From NCBI GenBank assembly GCA_025618425.1, contig CM046833.1:30532180-30596179 (forward strand): 64,000 nt of DNA, given 5' to 3'. Position 1 is the stretch's first letter. Each line of letters opens with the position of its first letter. Origin of the DNA: Heliocidaris tuberculata. Lineage: Eukaryota; Echinodermata; Echinoidea; Camarodonta; Echinometridae. Below, piece after piece: positions 1 to 10,291 of the stretch. A program made the position numbers and the translations under genes. The notes beneath the pieces are model-generated. The model was not told the origin of the DNA, did no database searches, and worked only from the letters and a program-made list of their open reading frames with translations.

Positions 1-176
1 CTACATAATTGAAGTAAATAATAACATTTGTAATTTAACCAACAGCAGTTCCTATATGTGCAGTTTATTTTGTTTGCCTTGTGTGAAGAATTTATCCACC
101 AAAGGTGAAGAATATGTCAGTTCGCAAAAGGTGATCTTGAATTCAAGTGGTATATTTTTTATGTTGGTTAAGTTAA

Positions 177-369
177 TCTTGTTTAGGGAGTAATATTTAA
201 GACAAACTTGTTTAGGGGGTAATATTTCAATCAAGCCTGTTTAGGGGGGTAATTTTTATGAAAAAACACGCGAAATCCTCGTTAAGGGGTAATTTTTACG
301 AAAAAAAGCACGCGAAAACCTTGTTAAGGGGTGTCTTTTCTCCAAAGTATGAAACTTGTTAAGGGGGCA
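177..369. repeat. Degenerate ~45-bp tandem repeat
   Basis: About six diverged units with the core CTTGTTAAGGGGTAATTTTT, several followed by ACGAAAAAACACGCGAAA. Units begin near 177, 209, 236, 281, 325 and 353. The spacing is roughly 30-45 bp, so the minus strand stays open and reads as a repeating short peptide. I regard that as a by-product of the repeat. The array abuts the 5' break of the LINE that follows. Bases 1-176 are plain AT-rich DNA with nothing recognised. Confidence 0.7.
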
Positions 370-3256
370 TTTTTTTAAATCCATGGACACGCATGTGTAC
401 ACCAATATACCTGAGTGCCCCCCCCCCCGGGGAATTTTTGTACGCAAAGGGTTCAACGCGACGCCTAATGAAACCCTTGTCTTCCGCTCCTTCGAGTACA
501 CTGATGTCACGCTCAACTCTACATCAACTGGTCATCTTCGTGCTGCTTTGAAGAATTCTCATGCCTATTGGAAGTCCTACAGTCGAGGTCGCACAGACTA
601 TTGTTAACAGGGGATTTCACTCTCCATGTTGACAACCCTGAGAATGCATACGCCTCTACATTCCTCCATCTGCTTTCCTCGGCTGATCTGAAGAACTTTG
701 TGAATGTTTCCACCCATAAGAACAATCATACCCTTGATCTGATCATCTCTCAAATGGATGGAACGGTGGCCAATGTCTCCACCTGTCAGACATTGCCTTC
801 TGATCACTACGCCGTACAGTGTGATCTTCATCTAAAGCCTCCGCCTCCTCAGCGAGAGACTGTACGGTGCCGTGCTATCCAAAAAATTGACATTGATCCC
901 TTTTGGGATGATATTGTTTCGTCCAACCTTCTCCAGACATTGTCTGCTACTTCTAGTCTGGAGGACCTTTGTACAAATTACAGTCTCGACCTTGAACATA
1001 TCCTTGACAAGCATGCCCCTGTCAAGGAAAAACATTCCACGATACGCCTAAATACCCCGTGGTATATTGAAGACCTCCGGAAGGCCAAACAAGAACGAGT
1101 CGCCTCGAGAGGAGAGCAAACAAACACAACGCTCTGCATATCGACAAGGATTTGTACAAGTCGCAGTGTAAGACATACAATGACATGATGGTCTCCGCTA
1201 AAGAATCACACTTTCAGAACAAAATCAGCGATGCAGATCCAAAACAACTCTTCAGGGTTGTTGACTCTCTAACCCATGTGTCTGATCCTCCAGGCTTCCC
1301 TGAACATGCTAGCTCTGAGGAACTTGCCAATAGTTTTGCGGATTTTTTCCGGACCAAGCTTGAACGTATTCGGGAGAAACTCAATGTCAGCATTATTGAC
1401 GACATCTCAGTCCCATCTCCCCCTATTTCGACGCCAGTTACATTCTCTGAATTTTCATCCAATGCTGAAAGACGAAATAATCAACATCATCAGACAGTCG
1501 AACTCTTCGTCATGTTCCTTGGACCCAATGCCAACTCGTCTCTTAAAAAGGTGTTCTTCAGTACTGTCACCGGTCATCACGAAGATAATTAACCTTAGCC
1601 TCCAATATGGACATGTTCCTACCTCCATTAAGCGTTCAATGATGACACATAGACTGAAAAAGTCCACGCTATCTAGCACCGATTTCAACAACTTCCTCCC
1701 AATATCTAACTTAAGCTATATCAGCAAGGTACTTGAGAGAGCAGTCGTCCTGCAACTTCAGGAATACCTGGAAGTCCACACACTCCACGCTTCATCCCAA
1801 AGTGCCTACAGAAAAGGTCACAGTGTAGAGACTGCAACCAAGAGAGTGCATAATGATATTATGCAGGCACTTGATCGACAGGATGAGGTAATCATCGTCC
1901 TCATCGATTTTTTGTCGGCCTTCGACACGATAGACCATATGACTCTCATTAACAGACTATCTCTTCAATTCGGTATCTCTGGTACAGTTCTCAAGTGGAT
2001 CAAATCCTACCTTACTGATCGAAGTCACATTGTCTCAGTTTTGAACTCGGCTTCGTGCACAATTAAGGACAGCTGTGGAGTGCCACAGGGGTCCGTGATC
2101 GGGCCCCTCCTCTTCATTCTGTACACGACTCCTATCCATCACATCATAAAATCCCATGGACTTCATGTCATGATGTATGCCGATGATGTTCAAATCTATT
2201 TGTCCTTTGACCCATGTGATCGTGATACAGCCATCTCCAGGATAAATGCATGTGTGAGAGACATCCGCTCTTGGTCCACCAGAAGTATGTTGGCCCTCAA
2301 CGACTCAAAGACTGAAGTTCTTCATTTTGTTTCCAAGTTCGCGACGTACCCCGTTCCACCCATTTCGATTACGGTTGGAGAAACGGAAATATCCCCCTCC
2401 CAGGAAACTAGGAACCTCGGTGCCATGATGGACACACATATGACCATGAGGTCACATGTCAAGAAGACTTGCCAGCTAGCAATGGCAGCTGCCAGCAACA
2501 TTGGCCGCATCCGCAGATATCTTGATGACAAGTCCACCATCATCCTCACACACGCATTTGTCACATCCCGTCTGGATAATTTCAACTCCTTTCTCTATAT
2601 TCTGAATATCTCAGCACGTATCACTGCACGCAGCAGATGCACAGCACCTACGACGACCCTTCTGCACACACTCCATTGGCTCCCGGTTGTCAAGAGAATC
2701 GAGTTTAAGATACTTCTCATCACTTACAAGGCTCTGCACGGACTTTCACCTACATACATTTCTGAACTTATTCAGTGGTATAATCAACGTCGCACACTTC
2801 GCTCGCAAAATCATCTTCTTATTCAAGTCCCCTCTGCACGCACTCAGTAATATGGCTCATGGTATTTTGCCTTCACTGCGCCCAAAGTATGGAATGCTCT
2901 ACCACAGCACCTCACGACCAAGCCGACAGTTGACTCATTTAAGTCTGCACTTAAGCATCACCTTTTTTCTTCTCAATAGACTCTAGTATTGTCACTCACA
3001 TGTTCACTGTAATCGTAATTGATACGTAGATATAAAGTTATAATTTTATCTCGTGATTATTGTTAAACCTAATGATATAATTATTTGATAATTTGTATTG
3101 TTTTAAATTAGATATATCATTGTAACTCACATTATCACATTTCATTTTTGCTTGTATAATATAGTTTGTGAATTTTTATGTTTCAATTTGTACGAATTGT
3201 ATACATGTGAAGCGCCTGGAGATAGCTATGCTATATAAGCGCTATACAAGCTTAAA
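370..3256 (+). mobile_element. CR1/L2-type non-LTR retrotransposon (LINE), broken
   Basis: A LINE in the + orientation with endonuclease, reverse transcriptase, a C-terminal region and a 3' untranslated tail ending in a GCGCTATATAAG-like motif near 3230-3250. The 5' end is truncated: the first recognisable coding is the middle of the endonuclease near 420. The tail region 2980-3256 is AT-rich and non-coding, as expected of a LINE 3' UTR. The assignment to the CR1/L2 group rests on motif style (GDF, SDHY, FDTIDH, GVPQGS, YADD). No target-site duplication was found, partly because the left end lies in a tandem repeat. Confidence 0.85.
410..2979 (+). pseudogene. LINE ORF2: endonuclease and reverse transcriptase, frameshifted
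   Basis: The product would nick target DNA and copy element RNA by target-primed reverse transcription. The endonuclease C-terminal half is read at 540-840 (TGDF, HTLDLIIS, PSDHYAV). The reverse transcriptase is read at about 1470-2600, with FDTIDH near 1921, GVPQGS near 2081 and YADD near 2176, so the catalytic aspartates are intact. Breaks are a probable in-frame-losing deletion near 545, just upstream of the TGDF motif, frameshifts near 1100 and near 1460, and a TAA at 2848-2850. Behind that stop the same frame stays open to a TAG at 2977, with a normal LINE C-terminus (APKVWNALP). The copy is nearly complete behind its 5' truncation but cannot encode a working protein. Confidence 0.85.
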
Positions 3257-3368
3257 TTTAAAGTAGGCAATATTACCTTTATATCGCATTAAATAGGGCA
3301 AGCACAAATACTTTTAATACCTCTCTCTTATTTTATTTGCAGCAGTAGATTGTCTGGCAACTGTCCAG

Positions 3369-3511
3369 GCCCCTCTTGCATAAAAGTTGCGATTAAACGC
3401 AACTCAAAAAATTCAACGCAAGTCCCAAATACTTGATCCTGATTGGTTGAAAATCAAGTTGCGTTTAATTTTTTGAGTTGCGTTTAATCGCAGCTTTTTA
3501 TGCAAGAGGGC
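3369..3511. mobile_element. MITE with ~45-bp terminal inverted repeats
   Basis: The left end CCCCTCTTGCATAAAA and the following ~30 bases return inverted at the right end (TTTTTATGCAAGAGGG). The two arms contain the palindromic partners GCGATTAAACGCAAC and GTTGCGTTTAATCGC. The loop is only about 50 bp. It has no coding capacity and fits a non-autonomous DNA transposon. Its size and its GCCCC...TTGCATAAAA ends resemble the MITE at 39055-39202. The flanking target duplication is imperfect, so the exact ends are uncertain by a few bases. Confidence 0.8.
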
Positions 3512-3515
3512 CCTG

Positions 3516-4104
3516 ATTCAACAGGACAGCTGGAAATCCATTCACCCTTTTTTTCGATCACGTGATTGTTATGTTGTCTGACATAACCACTGCCTTTTAT
3601 GATTTAAAATTTAATTCTTATGAAGTTGGAATTTTGAAAATAAGCACATTTCTGTTGTTGTTGTTGTTGTTGTTGTTGATTTCATAGTCCAAACAAACCT
3701 ACTCTCCTTCTTTTGCTTCAATGTATTCTCTCAGGCATGACTATTCACTTTCTATCTAGATTGAAAACAATCCCAGAGTTTGGAAATTGTGTTCTTAGAC
3801 ATATTATGTTTTATGATTTTGTTTCATGTTTGAATACATAATTACTGTCTTTTTCTCAAAACATTGGTTTCAAACTTGGTCATTTTCTGAAAATTCAGGC
3901 GTTACCAGGGCAATGGCTTTTTTTCTAAGCATAACCATGACCTTGAACGATTCAGATGTAAATTAATTTGTGGCATGGAATATATATTCCTAGACATATG
4001 CTGTATGCATTTCTGTTGTTTTCTTTAAAATATGTTACTTTCTGCAATTAATTTGTTACCATGGCAACGTCTCTGACACCCTTACCAACTACCCTTTTTA
4101 ATGA
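3516..4104. other. AT-rich DNA, no gene seen
   Basis: No coding signal, RNA gene or clear mobile element was recognised. A short (TTG)n run lies at about 3653-3679. Confidence 0.5.
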
Positions 4105-4387
4105 CAAATAGATAATGTTAGCCAAGTAATCTGGCTAAAAAAAAAAAGAAAAAGAAAAAAAAATAGATATAAAGATATCTAAACGAAGGGGTACGTTTTA
4201 GTCATTTTAGCCCATCTGCCACAGTTCTTTCAGGTACATTACTACTACCTCAAAATATATATCTAGACCGAAAAGAAATCAGAGAGTTAAAAACATGTGT
4301 ACTTAGACATTTCTATTTCATTATGTTTTTGTTGTTTTTTCTTCTCCTTTTTATACAGAAATCCTAAATATTCTTAAAATACTATTG
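4105..4387. repeat. Direct duplication block A, left copy
   Basis: This 283-bp block starts CAAATAGATAATGTTAGCC and ends CTTAAAATACTATTG. It recurs almost unchanged at 4683-4959. It contains an A-rich tract (about 4137-4162) whose length differs between copies. Confidence 0.9.
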
Positions 4388-4684
4388 GACTGAAAAAGTC
4401 CACGCTATCTAGCACCGATTTCAACAACTTTCTCCCAATATCTAACTTAAGCTATATCAGCAAGGTACTTGAGAGAGCAGTCGTCCTGCAACTTCAGGAA
4501 TACCTGGAAGTCCACACACTCCACGCTTCATCCCAAAGTGCCTACAGAAAATGTCACAGTGTAGAGACTGCAACCAAGAGAGTGCATAATGATATTATGC
4601 AGGCACTTGATCGACAGGATGAGGTAATCATCGTCCTCATCGATTTTTCGTCGGCCTTCGACACGATAGACCATATGACTCTCA
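4388..4684 (+). mobile_element. 297-bp LINE RT fragment between two duplicated blocks
   Basis: This stretch matches 1652-1948 of the upstream LINE with about three mismatches in 297 bp. It encodes part of the reverse transcriptase fingers/palm and starts and stops abruptly with no poly-A or LINE 3' end, so it is not an ordinary LINE insertion. At one mismatch it has the family-typical residue (FSSAFDTIDH) where the neighbour reads FLSAFDTIDH. At another it has the atypical one (RKCHS versus RKGHS). The donor may therefore have been a third copy. Confidence 0.9.
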
Positions 4685-4959
4685 AATAGATAATGTTAGC
4701 CAAGTAATCTGGCTAAAAAAAAAAAAGAAAAAAAAAATAGATATAAAGATATCTAAACGAAGGGGTACGTTTTAGTCATTTTAGCCCATCTGCCACAGTT
4801 CTTTCAGGTATTACTACTACCTCAAAATATATATCTAGACCGAAAAGAAATCAAAGAGATGAAAACATGTGTACTTAGACATTTCTATTTCATTATGTTT
4901 TTGTTGTTTTTTCTTCTTCTTTTTATACAGAAATCCTAAATTTTCTTAAAATACTATTG
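4683..4959. repeat. Direct duplication block A, right copy
   Basis: The second copy of the 4105-4387 block. It differs by a few substitutions and by indels in the A-rich tract and at the CAGGTA/CAGGTACA position. The left junction shares CAAATA with the end of the LINE fragment, which is microhomology. Confidence 0.9.
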
Positions 4960-5452
4960 TTTGCCATGGCGTTGATGTTTTTGCATTAATATGACTTTGC
5001 ATGACAAAAAGCCCCCAAAAAACAAAACAAAACAAAACAAAACTGATGGCACTCAAAAGTTTTGGCATGAAATATATATATTTAGAGACTTCTATTATGT
5101 TTTTGTGCTTTTTTCAATACAGAAATGTGTTATTTTCTGAAATTTTAGGCGTTAACATAGCAACAGCCCTTTAAAAAAAATACATAACCCTCACCTTTGA
5201 TAACCGAGATCTTGATTAAAATCAAGCGGGTAGCTTGAAATTCATACACTTCATCACTTACAATATATGTTTGTGTGTATTTTTCAGAAAATATTTCGTT
5301 ACCATGGCAACGACCAAAGACGTCATCTAGAAAAATGGGAACAGGTAAATTCGTGTTCAGCACCCCCAAAATAGACGAAATGGCTCATAAAGCCAGATTC
5401 TACAGAAAAATTTAAGTACCCCTTAAAATTGTGACGAGGAGCCGTCTACTAG
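4960..5452. other. AT-rich DNA, no gene seen
   Basis: Holds an (AAAAC)n run near 5017-5042 and partial echoes of the preceding block (ATATATATCTAGA-like stretches and TTATGTTTTTGT). No gene was recognised. Confidence 0.5.
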
Positions 5453-5456
5453 TATA

Positions 5457-5596
5457 GATATATTGACTGCTATGAGAGGCATAGCTGTTTCCATAGGCTC
5501 AAGGGGACCTTACATCCTGCTATGAGAGCAGGATGTTAGGTCCCCGAGAGCCTACAGAAACCACTGTGCCTCGAATATTAAAGCAGTCAATATATC
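5457..5596. mobile_element. Hairpin MITE (~140 bp)
   Basis: The ends GATATATTGACTGCT and AGCAGTCAATATATC are exact inverted repeats. The centre is a second strong palindrome: GGGGACCTTACATCCTGC pairs with GCAGGATGTTAGGTCCCC across a short loop. The flanks are TATA-rich and allow a TA or TATA target duplication. There is no coding capacity. Confidence 0.75.
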
Positions 5597-5649
5597 TTTT
5601 ATATACCGAACAAAGCCAGGTCTTTTTTTTTCTTCGAACCATTGTGTCA

Positions 5650-5924
5650 TCGTGGGGGAGAGGGGGGGGGGGGGTATACAACCTCTTCTAAATGATTTTT
5701 TATTATCGACCATGCACTTATACGGTAAAACTAACTATCAAGAAGTAATTCTGAATTTTATAAGGTTTTATCAGCTATTATAGAGTTTCAGAATCTTCAA
5801 ATGTACAAATAATACGGTCCCTGGACTTACTAATTACCTTTTTATGATTACCGGCCAATATCTTGAAGCCCCTCTTAACATAACCAAGGCGTATATTTTT
5901 TTTTTCTTTCCAGACCATACTAAC
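5650..5924. other. Poly-G tract and AT-rich DNA
   Basis: A run of about 13 G interrupted once lies near 5656-5672. The rest holds no recognised feature. Confidence 0.5.
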
Positions 5925-6022
5925 CTGTTCAGCTTTACCATGCTCATATTTTGAGTTTGACTGTCCAGATAGACGCAGCCCAAGACAACGAAGAAACAGA
6001 CTGGGACTAGGACTAACCTCAT
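5925..6022 (-). CDS. Possible first exon with signal anchor, unrecognised
   Basis: On the minus strand an ATG at 6022 opens a peptide with a strongly hydrophobic stretch (LVLVPVCFFVVLGCVYL) after a lone Arg. A possible splice donor (CAG then GTTAGT) follows at 5925/5924. A short basic start, one membrane segment and a donor soon after is the usual look of exon 1 of a type II Golgi or secreted protein. The open frame extends upstream to 6229, so the start is uncertain. No partner exon was found in the window, and chance is a serious alternative. Confidence 0.2.
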
Positions 6023-6229
6023 AAAGGTCCTTGTCGGTTGTGAAAGACTATGTAACATCTTGTAGGATTTTGAAGTGGCTATCATAAAGATATAGATAAA
6101 CATGAACACATCTAAACAGATTATGAAGAAATGAAATGCATATATTTTCCGAAAATTCGTCAATACACTTTTTGTGACTTCCCCGATAAAGGAATGAGTT
6201 TGCGTTCCGAAAATTCCGACAATAAACAT

Positions 6230-6663
6230 TTGTTTTCATTCACTGGAAAAATATGTTGTGTATTACGGAGACACTTTTTGTCTTATTTATTTGTCCTCGT
6301 GTCTCCCTAATACACCATCCACTGAAATATATAATATGAATAGTGCATGGTCTATCATGTACCTTATTGGATTATGTGCACGACAAATACTAAATTACCC
6401 CAAGGGCAGTTTTCTTTAGCCCTGCACGAGGGATAATTTAGTATTTGGAGTTCATATAGTCCAGCAATGGTGCATAAATAGAACATGCACTAATTGTTAA
6501 AGTAAATAGACCCCTAGATCTAGAACTGTTATTGTGTATTAGGCCCCGGGCCCTAGGTTTATAACACGGGATTCCCATTACAAAAAAAAAAAAAAAAAAA
6601 AGCACTTCACATATAACCAATCACAGCACTGTTATTCATATATATATATATATTATATACATA
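6230..6663. other. AT-rich DNA, no gene seen
   Basis: Contains a ~20-base poly-A run (about 6582-6600) and a short AT repeat near 6638-6660. There is an imperfect echo of CTAAATTATCCC around 6390-6440. No gene was recognised. Confidence 0.5.
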
Positions 6664-6827
6664 TAGCAAACAATTATGTTGACATAAAAACACCGCAAGA
6701 CGTTTCGGTCACAGACCTTTATCAAAGTAAAAGTTTTACTTTGATAAAGGTCTGTGACCGAAACGTCAGTAAATTTTAGGTCTTGCGGTGTTTTTATTTC
6801 AACATAATTGTTTGCTATCTATTTCAA
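6664..6827. mobile_element. Near-perfect hairpin MITE
   Basis: The ends TAGCAAACAATTATGTTG and CAACATAATTGTTTGCTA pair exactly, and most of the interior pairs too: ACACCGCAAGAC with the later GTCTTGCGGTGT-like stretch, and the AGACCTTTATCAAAGTAAAA block with its complement. A small unpaired piece (about 6769-6780) sits on the right arm. TA borders suggest a Tc1/mariner-type target. Confidence 0.85.
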
Positions 6828-6850
6828 CACACCGACGCAGAACCTTCTTG

Positions 6851-6851
<1 letters not shown>

Positions 6852-6941
<90 letters not shown>

Positions 6942-6970
6942 TGCGCGCGTGTGTGTGTGTGTGTGTGTGC
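6852..6970. repeat. (AT)n(GT)n microsatellite
   Basis: About 55 bases of AT are followed by about 60 of GT, with GCGCG interruptions. It forms the left flank of the LTR retrotransposon array. The same kind of TG/CG/TA sequence resumes right after the array. Confidence 0.95.
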
Positions 6971-6971
6971 G
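6967..6971. repeat. Target-site duplication GTGCG, left
   Basis: GTGCG lies directly before the first LTR, and the same five bases follow the last LTR at 23659-23663. Five bp is usual for Ty3-type integrases. Confidence 0.8.
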
Positions 6972-8957
6972 TGTCACAATGTGACTGGAATTCAGCCTTA
7001 GCAATTATTTAGCCAGGGACATAGTACATGCACTTAATAGGGGACATGAATTCTATTAGGACAAGCTAGGGTGCACTCCATGAATAGAGAACAATGTTAT
7101 TCAGGTGTAATAGGCATTGGTGCTTTAGCTAGGAATGTGTGCATGAGGGTGTGCAAGAGATTCACGGAGCTTGGGTGGAGTCAGTTGCCCACAAGATCTG
7201 GTCAAGACAGGGCCATGCTGTGCTTGTGAGAGGAGTAGTTTGAAAAAGCTAGGATGCGCTGCAAATTTAGTGGCATCTTCATGTTTCCAGGCATCCAGGC
7301 CGGGAGAAGAAGGCTCCTCGCAACTCACCTCTAATTAGAAGATTATGTAAGTATTAAAATAATATGATTTTTCTTTAAAATAAATCCTTGATTTTTGTGT
7401 TAGTTGTGTAAAGAAAGTCTGACCAATAACATTTCAAGATATTTTCCTCAGAGAAAGAAACAATGTCATTGAAAATATTACATCTATACTGAACTGTTTA
7501 GTTTGAAGAAATGGATAAGAAGAGGGTACACATTTTTATTTAATTGTGTGTGTAATTTTACAAAGAGAATAATCAAGTTTCTTGATAAATCATAGGAGAA
7601 ATCAGTTCAAGTTTTTGGAGGTTTTGTCTTTGAAAATGGAAAATAAGAATAATGTTTATTAATGCATTATTGTTATATGTTCTTGTTTGTTGGAAGAATG
7701 CATGTTTATTTGTGATAATCATGATAATTGTATAATTTCATATCAGGATGAAGATAGAATCATTAATTTGTAGAATCAAGATTCAGTTACATTGTAATTT
7801 ATTTCATTGAAATATATCCAGGAAGGAATCGAGGAACAGTTGTGCATTATGATCTATTTTCAAATCATTTCCATAAAAGAAATTGGAATGAATATTTTGT
7901 ATCTATAAAAATATGTATATATATTCCTTTAATATAGAGATAGGGATATTAGGCAGTTGCCATGAAATTGTTCTGTTGTGTAATATTTTAACAGCTGTCT
8001 ACATGGATGAGCTGGGTTCTTGTTCTTGTTCTTGCTCTTCCTCCTCCTTTGACGGTTGTTAACTAGTGTGACTACGATCAGAGACATCGAGTCATGGTAT
8101 TCAGCATTGTAGCCATCTAGCGACTCAGAGAGATTAGTCTTCTTCATCGCGATAGTCGGCTATTTTGTAGAACGACATGGGCGTGGCATCGTCGACGTCG
8201 CAGTTGTTCATCAGGATATCGCACCCTGGAGTCGAAGTCGATCATACTCAATGAACACATGAACAGTTCAACACAGTTCGACAGTTGCGATAAGTATGGG
8301 CAGCCCATTTTGTTCCACAAAATAATATGCTAGCAATTCGTGGACATTTTTAGTTATGGCTCTTAGAGATGATTAGTTTAGTCCCGGGCGTCGTAGTTGG
8401 TGTTATGTATAAATATGTTTAATAGTGTTATGAGTCTAATTCTATTGCATGCTGTTTATCATTAATTGCTTGTTAGTCTTTTGAGCGCTCAGGTTATTAA
8501 TGATTTCATAAATGATGTAAATAATTAATGCTAGTAAAGGAATTTCCTTATTCATGGTCACTCAGATAAAAGAAATCATTATTGACTTGCAGATAAAGCA
8601 AGTGGATTTTTTTTTTTTCAAAATGTTTGAATATTTTGGAATTTAACCTGGAAAACCCTCATGGTAAGGTAAACCATTAATTACAAGTTGGGAATCATTG
8701 ATAATTCAATATATTTGAACAAAAGATGTATTAATTATTTGACTCTCACATTGATTATGTAAATGATCATTTCACATGTGATATTAGTTATTGATACCTA
8801 TATGGAAGAAAGAAATTTGATACAGTAATAAAGATTACATCAATTTAATCTTTAAATTCAATGTTATTATTGTGTAATCTCTTGTTGTGAACAAATTACT
8901 ACTCAGCAGAATTGTACTTATCGTCAGACACATCAAATTCAGTGATTAGATCTGACA
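6972..8957 (+). repeat. LTR 1 of Gmr1-like array (1986 bp)
   Basis: Begins TGTCA and ends TGACA, the inverted termini of an LTR. It is present three times (also 14251-16234 and 21677-23658) at about 99% identity or better. It is long for this family. AATAAA motifs are present, but the promoter and poly-A sites could not be placed. Confidence 0.95.
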
Positions 8958-8960
8958 AAT

Positions 8961-8978
8961 TGGCGACCACGAAGGGAC
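8961..8978 (+). other. Primer-binding site, tRNA-Arg type (copy 1)
   Basis: TGGCGACCACGAAGGGAC lies three bases after the LTR. Its reverse complement ends GTCGCCA and matches the 3' end of a eukaryotic tRNA-Arg with added CCA, as I recall those genes. The Drosophila element 412 also uses a tRNA-Arg primer. Minus-strand DNA synthesis would start here. Confidence 0.7.
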
Positions 8979-9202
8979 CTTCATTTGATAAGTGCAGTTA
9001 TAATTGGTAGTTATTTGTTCTGATGTTTATGCAATGACTAATTTTGTTTGTCATTTCTGCGTAATCTTTCTTATGTTGTAGTTAGCAGTACTACAAGGAC
9101 TGATTGGAGTTTCGAGGAGTCTTCTTTACGGCCTATGCCTCGGGACATTAGCTTTTGCCACAACCAGATTAGATATTGGTAAGTGCGCTATTTAATGTCA
9201 GC

Positions 9203-10291
9203 ATGGAAAGGGATAGATTTCTTGAACAAGGAAAAGCCTTTGGCTTAAGTGGGAGTGAACTGAAAGCTTATGTGGATGAATGTGTAAAGGAAGCGAGAGA
9301 TGAGAGAGCAGCAGCAAGAGCAGCTGAGAGTGAAACTAAGAATAGGGAAGCACAGTTACTTGTTCAGCAAATTAGGCTGGAAGAGCTTAAAAGGGAGAAT
9401 AATTCGATAGGTAACTTGCGAGCAGCACCTAAGATTAGTATTCCCCCTCTCCCACCTTACCAAGGTGGGAAGGACGATATTGATAGCTACTTGTGTCGTT
9501 TTGAGAGACATGCATCTAGTGTGGGATGGGATACTGAGGAATGGGCGGTAGCTTTGTCTGCCCTATTGACTGGGAAAGCTCTACAGATTATTTCTCGACT
9601 TACTACTGCACAGGCTAGGGATTATGCTACAGTTAAGACAGCCTTACTTAAGGGTTATGATTTAACAGAGGAAGGATACAGATTAAAGTTTAGGCATGCT
9701 AAGATCCAACATGGTGAATCATACATTCAATTTGCATGTAGGATTGAAAAATACTTGGATAGATGGTTAGAACTTAGTCCATATAGTAACAGTTTAGATG
9801 GAATTAAAAGTCTTGTACTACAGGAGCAAATGTTTGATACATGCAATAAAGAGTTGATAATGTTCATAAAAGAACGTCAACCTTCAAGTTTGCAGAATCT
9901 GTTAGTCCTTGCAGATCAGTACAGAGACGCTCACTCAGATCCACGGATAAGGAGAATGAAAGATAGACAGTCTACAGGAGCCCAGCAATCCACAGCGAGC
10001 AGTTCAAAGGGTTCTGGACCTCACAACAGCAAGCCTGTCCCGGAAGCCAGACCGAAGAAAGACAAGGAGTGCTACTCTTGCAAGAAAGTAGGACATCTTT
10101 CTTGGAACTGCCCACTGAAGAAGAGACAGGAAAAAGGAGCAAGCATGAGTGTTGTCGGACTTCAGAGCGAACCAGCTGAGCCGAGAACAGATGACATTGA
10201 GTCGGGATCGACGAGTGTGAATGAACCCCTCTCTACAGAAAACCATGAAGGTATGTGTCTCATTGTTAAAGGTCATGTAAAGTTTTGGTAA
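9203..10291 (+). CDS. gag: Gag polyprotein, Gmr1-like element copy 1
   Basis: Structural protein that would form the cytoplasmic particle and package element RNA. The start is the ATG at 9203; the frame is open back to 9176 without another ATG. In order from that ATG: a charged, Ala/Glu-rich, likely coiled-coil stretch (about residues 20-68); a capsid region starting at a Pro-rich PPLPPY motif (about 82); a SCAN-like C-terminal capsid part (about 154-243, with RFERH before it and the pattern YRLKF...WLEL...LVLQEQ); a basic Ser-rich linker; and one CCHC zinc knuckle (CYSCKKVGHLSWNC, about 290-303). The frame ends with TAA after a short tail read through a possible splice donor at 10251. It looks intact. 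Confidence 0.9.
   Translation: MERDRFLEQGKAFGLSGSELKAYVDECVKEARDERAAARAAESETKNREAQLLVQQIRLEELKRENNSIGNLRAAPKISIPPLPPYQGGKDDIDSYLCRFERHASSVGWDTEEWAVALSALLTGKALQIISRLTTAQARDYATVKTALLKGYDLTEEGYRLKFRHAKIQHGESYIQFACRIEKYLDRWLELSPYSNSLDGIKSLVLQEQMFDTCNKELIMFIKERQPSSLQNLLVLADQYRDAHSDPRIRRMKDRQSTGAQQSTASSSKGSGPHNSKPVPEARPKKDKECYSCKKVGHLSWNCPLKKRQEKGASMSVVGLQSEPAEPRTDDIESGSTSVNEPLSTENHEGMCLIVKGHVKFW

Noticed and set aside
9176..9202. Gag start at 9176
   Set aside because: That codon is TTG; the first in-frame ATG is at 9203.
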